Below the pieces are notes generated by a model. It made no database searches, had not been told where the DNA came from, and saw only the letters and a program-made list of their open reading frames with translations. Made by a program: the position numbers and the translations under genes. DNA of 14,056 bases from Faecalibacterium sp. (GTDB lineage: Bacteria; Bacillota; Clostridia; Oscillospirales; Ruminococcaceae), in contig JAHHRL010000022.1 in NCBI GenBank assembly GCA_020025825.1, positions 1 through 14,056 on the forward strand. The letters run 5' to 3'. This document shows positions 14,008-14,056 of this stretch, in pieces (position 1 is the first letter of the stretch; each line of letters begins with the position of its first letter).

Positions 14008-14056
14008 ATGCCAATGCAAATGGGTTTCCGTTGGTACGGCGAAGGCAACGATAACA
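14008..14056 (+). CDS. uxuA: mannonate dehydratase, N-terminal fragment cut by window edge
   Basis: Only 16 complete codons are visible, reading MPMQMGFRWYGEGNDN. The FRWYGEGND start is, as I recall, characteristic of Firmicute UxuA, which converts D-mannonate to 2-keto-3-deoxy-D-gluconate in glucuronate catabolism. GGAGG (13994-13998) sits 9 nt before the ATG at 14008, supporting this start; an in-frame ATG six bases later is possible but spaced worse. The gene runs off the right edge, so this is a partial feature, not a broken gene. The call depends on a very short stretch, and a larger hexuronate locus to the right is inferred only. Confidence 0.7.
   Translation, partial: MPMQMGFRWYGEGNDN

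Noticed and set aside
1..14056. CRISPR arrays, tRNA/rRNA genes, insertion sequences, phage or defence genes, common riboswitches
   Set aside because: I looked along both strands and saw no regular repeat-spacer pattern, no transposase or integrase-like frame, and no recognisable RNA gene; a covariance-model search was not possible here.

Overview
The window looks like chromosome from an anaerobic, low-to-mid GC Firmicute of class Clostridia, perhaps a gut Oscillospiraceae/Ruminococcaceae member. This is inferred from strong AGGAGG-type Shine-Dalgarno sites, TTG as well as ATG starts, a DegV protein, DUF2304 beside a GT2 glycosyltransferase, and protein style. No 16S or other marker gene is present, so the genus stays open.

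Left part (1-3852): a three-gene leftward operon runs from a pyridoxal/pyridoxamine kinase through the tRNA wobble methyltransferase TrmL to a DegV-family fatty-acid-binding protein. Divergent from it are a 68-residue hypothetical protein (2487-2693), a 15-bp perfect hairpin, and a tRNA-dihydrouridine synthase with its own consensus promoter. A strong bidirectional terminator (3819-3852) separates this block from the next.

Middle part (3871-12571): one leftward eight-gene cluster, probably a single operon, starts at a promoter near 12543-12571 and ends at the 3819-3852 terminator. In transcription order it encodes CapE/FnlA, CapF/FnlB and CapG/FnlC, which together make UDP-N-acetyl-L-fucosamine from UDP-GlcNAc. 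Next come a WbuB-like GT4 glycosyltransferase that probably transfers the FucNAc, a DPM1-like GT2 glycosyltransferase translationally coupled to a DUF2304 membrane protein, an AlgI-type MBOAT acyltransferase, and a membrane-anchored SGNH/AlgX-like partner. The reading is synthesis and O-acylation (probably O-acetylation) of a FucNAc-containing surface glycan. No initiating phosphoglycosyltransferase, flippase, polymerase or ligase is in the window, so these must be supplied from elsewhere.

Right part (12590-14056): a rightward tripeptidase gene (pepT) is divergent from the glycan operon. After a 142-bp gap with an unusual leader come the first 16 codons of what is most likely mannonate dehydratase (uxuA), cut by the window edge.

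I saw no rRNA, tRNA, CRISPR array, insertion sequence, phage gene or defence system. The glycan operon, especially its GT2-DUF2304 and MBOAT-SGNH pairs, is the part most worth follow-up.
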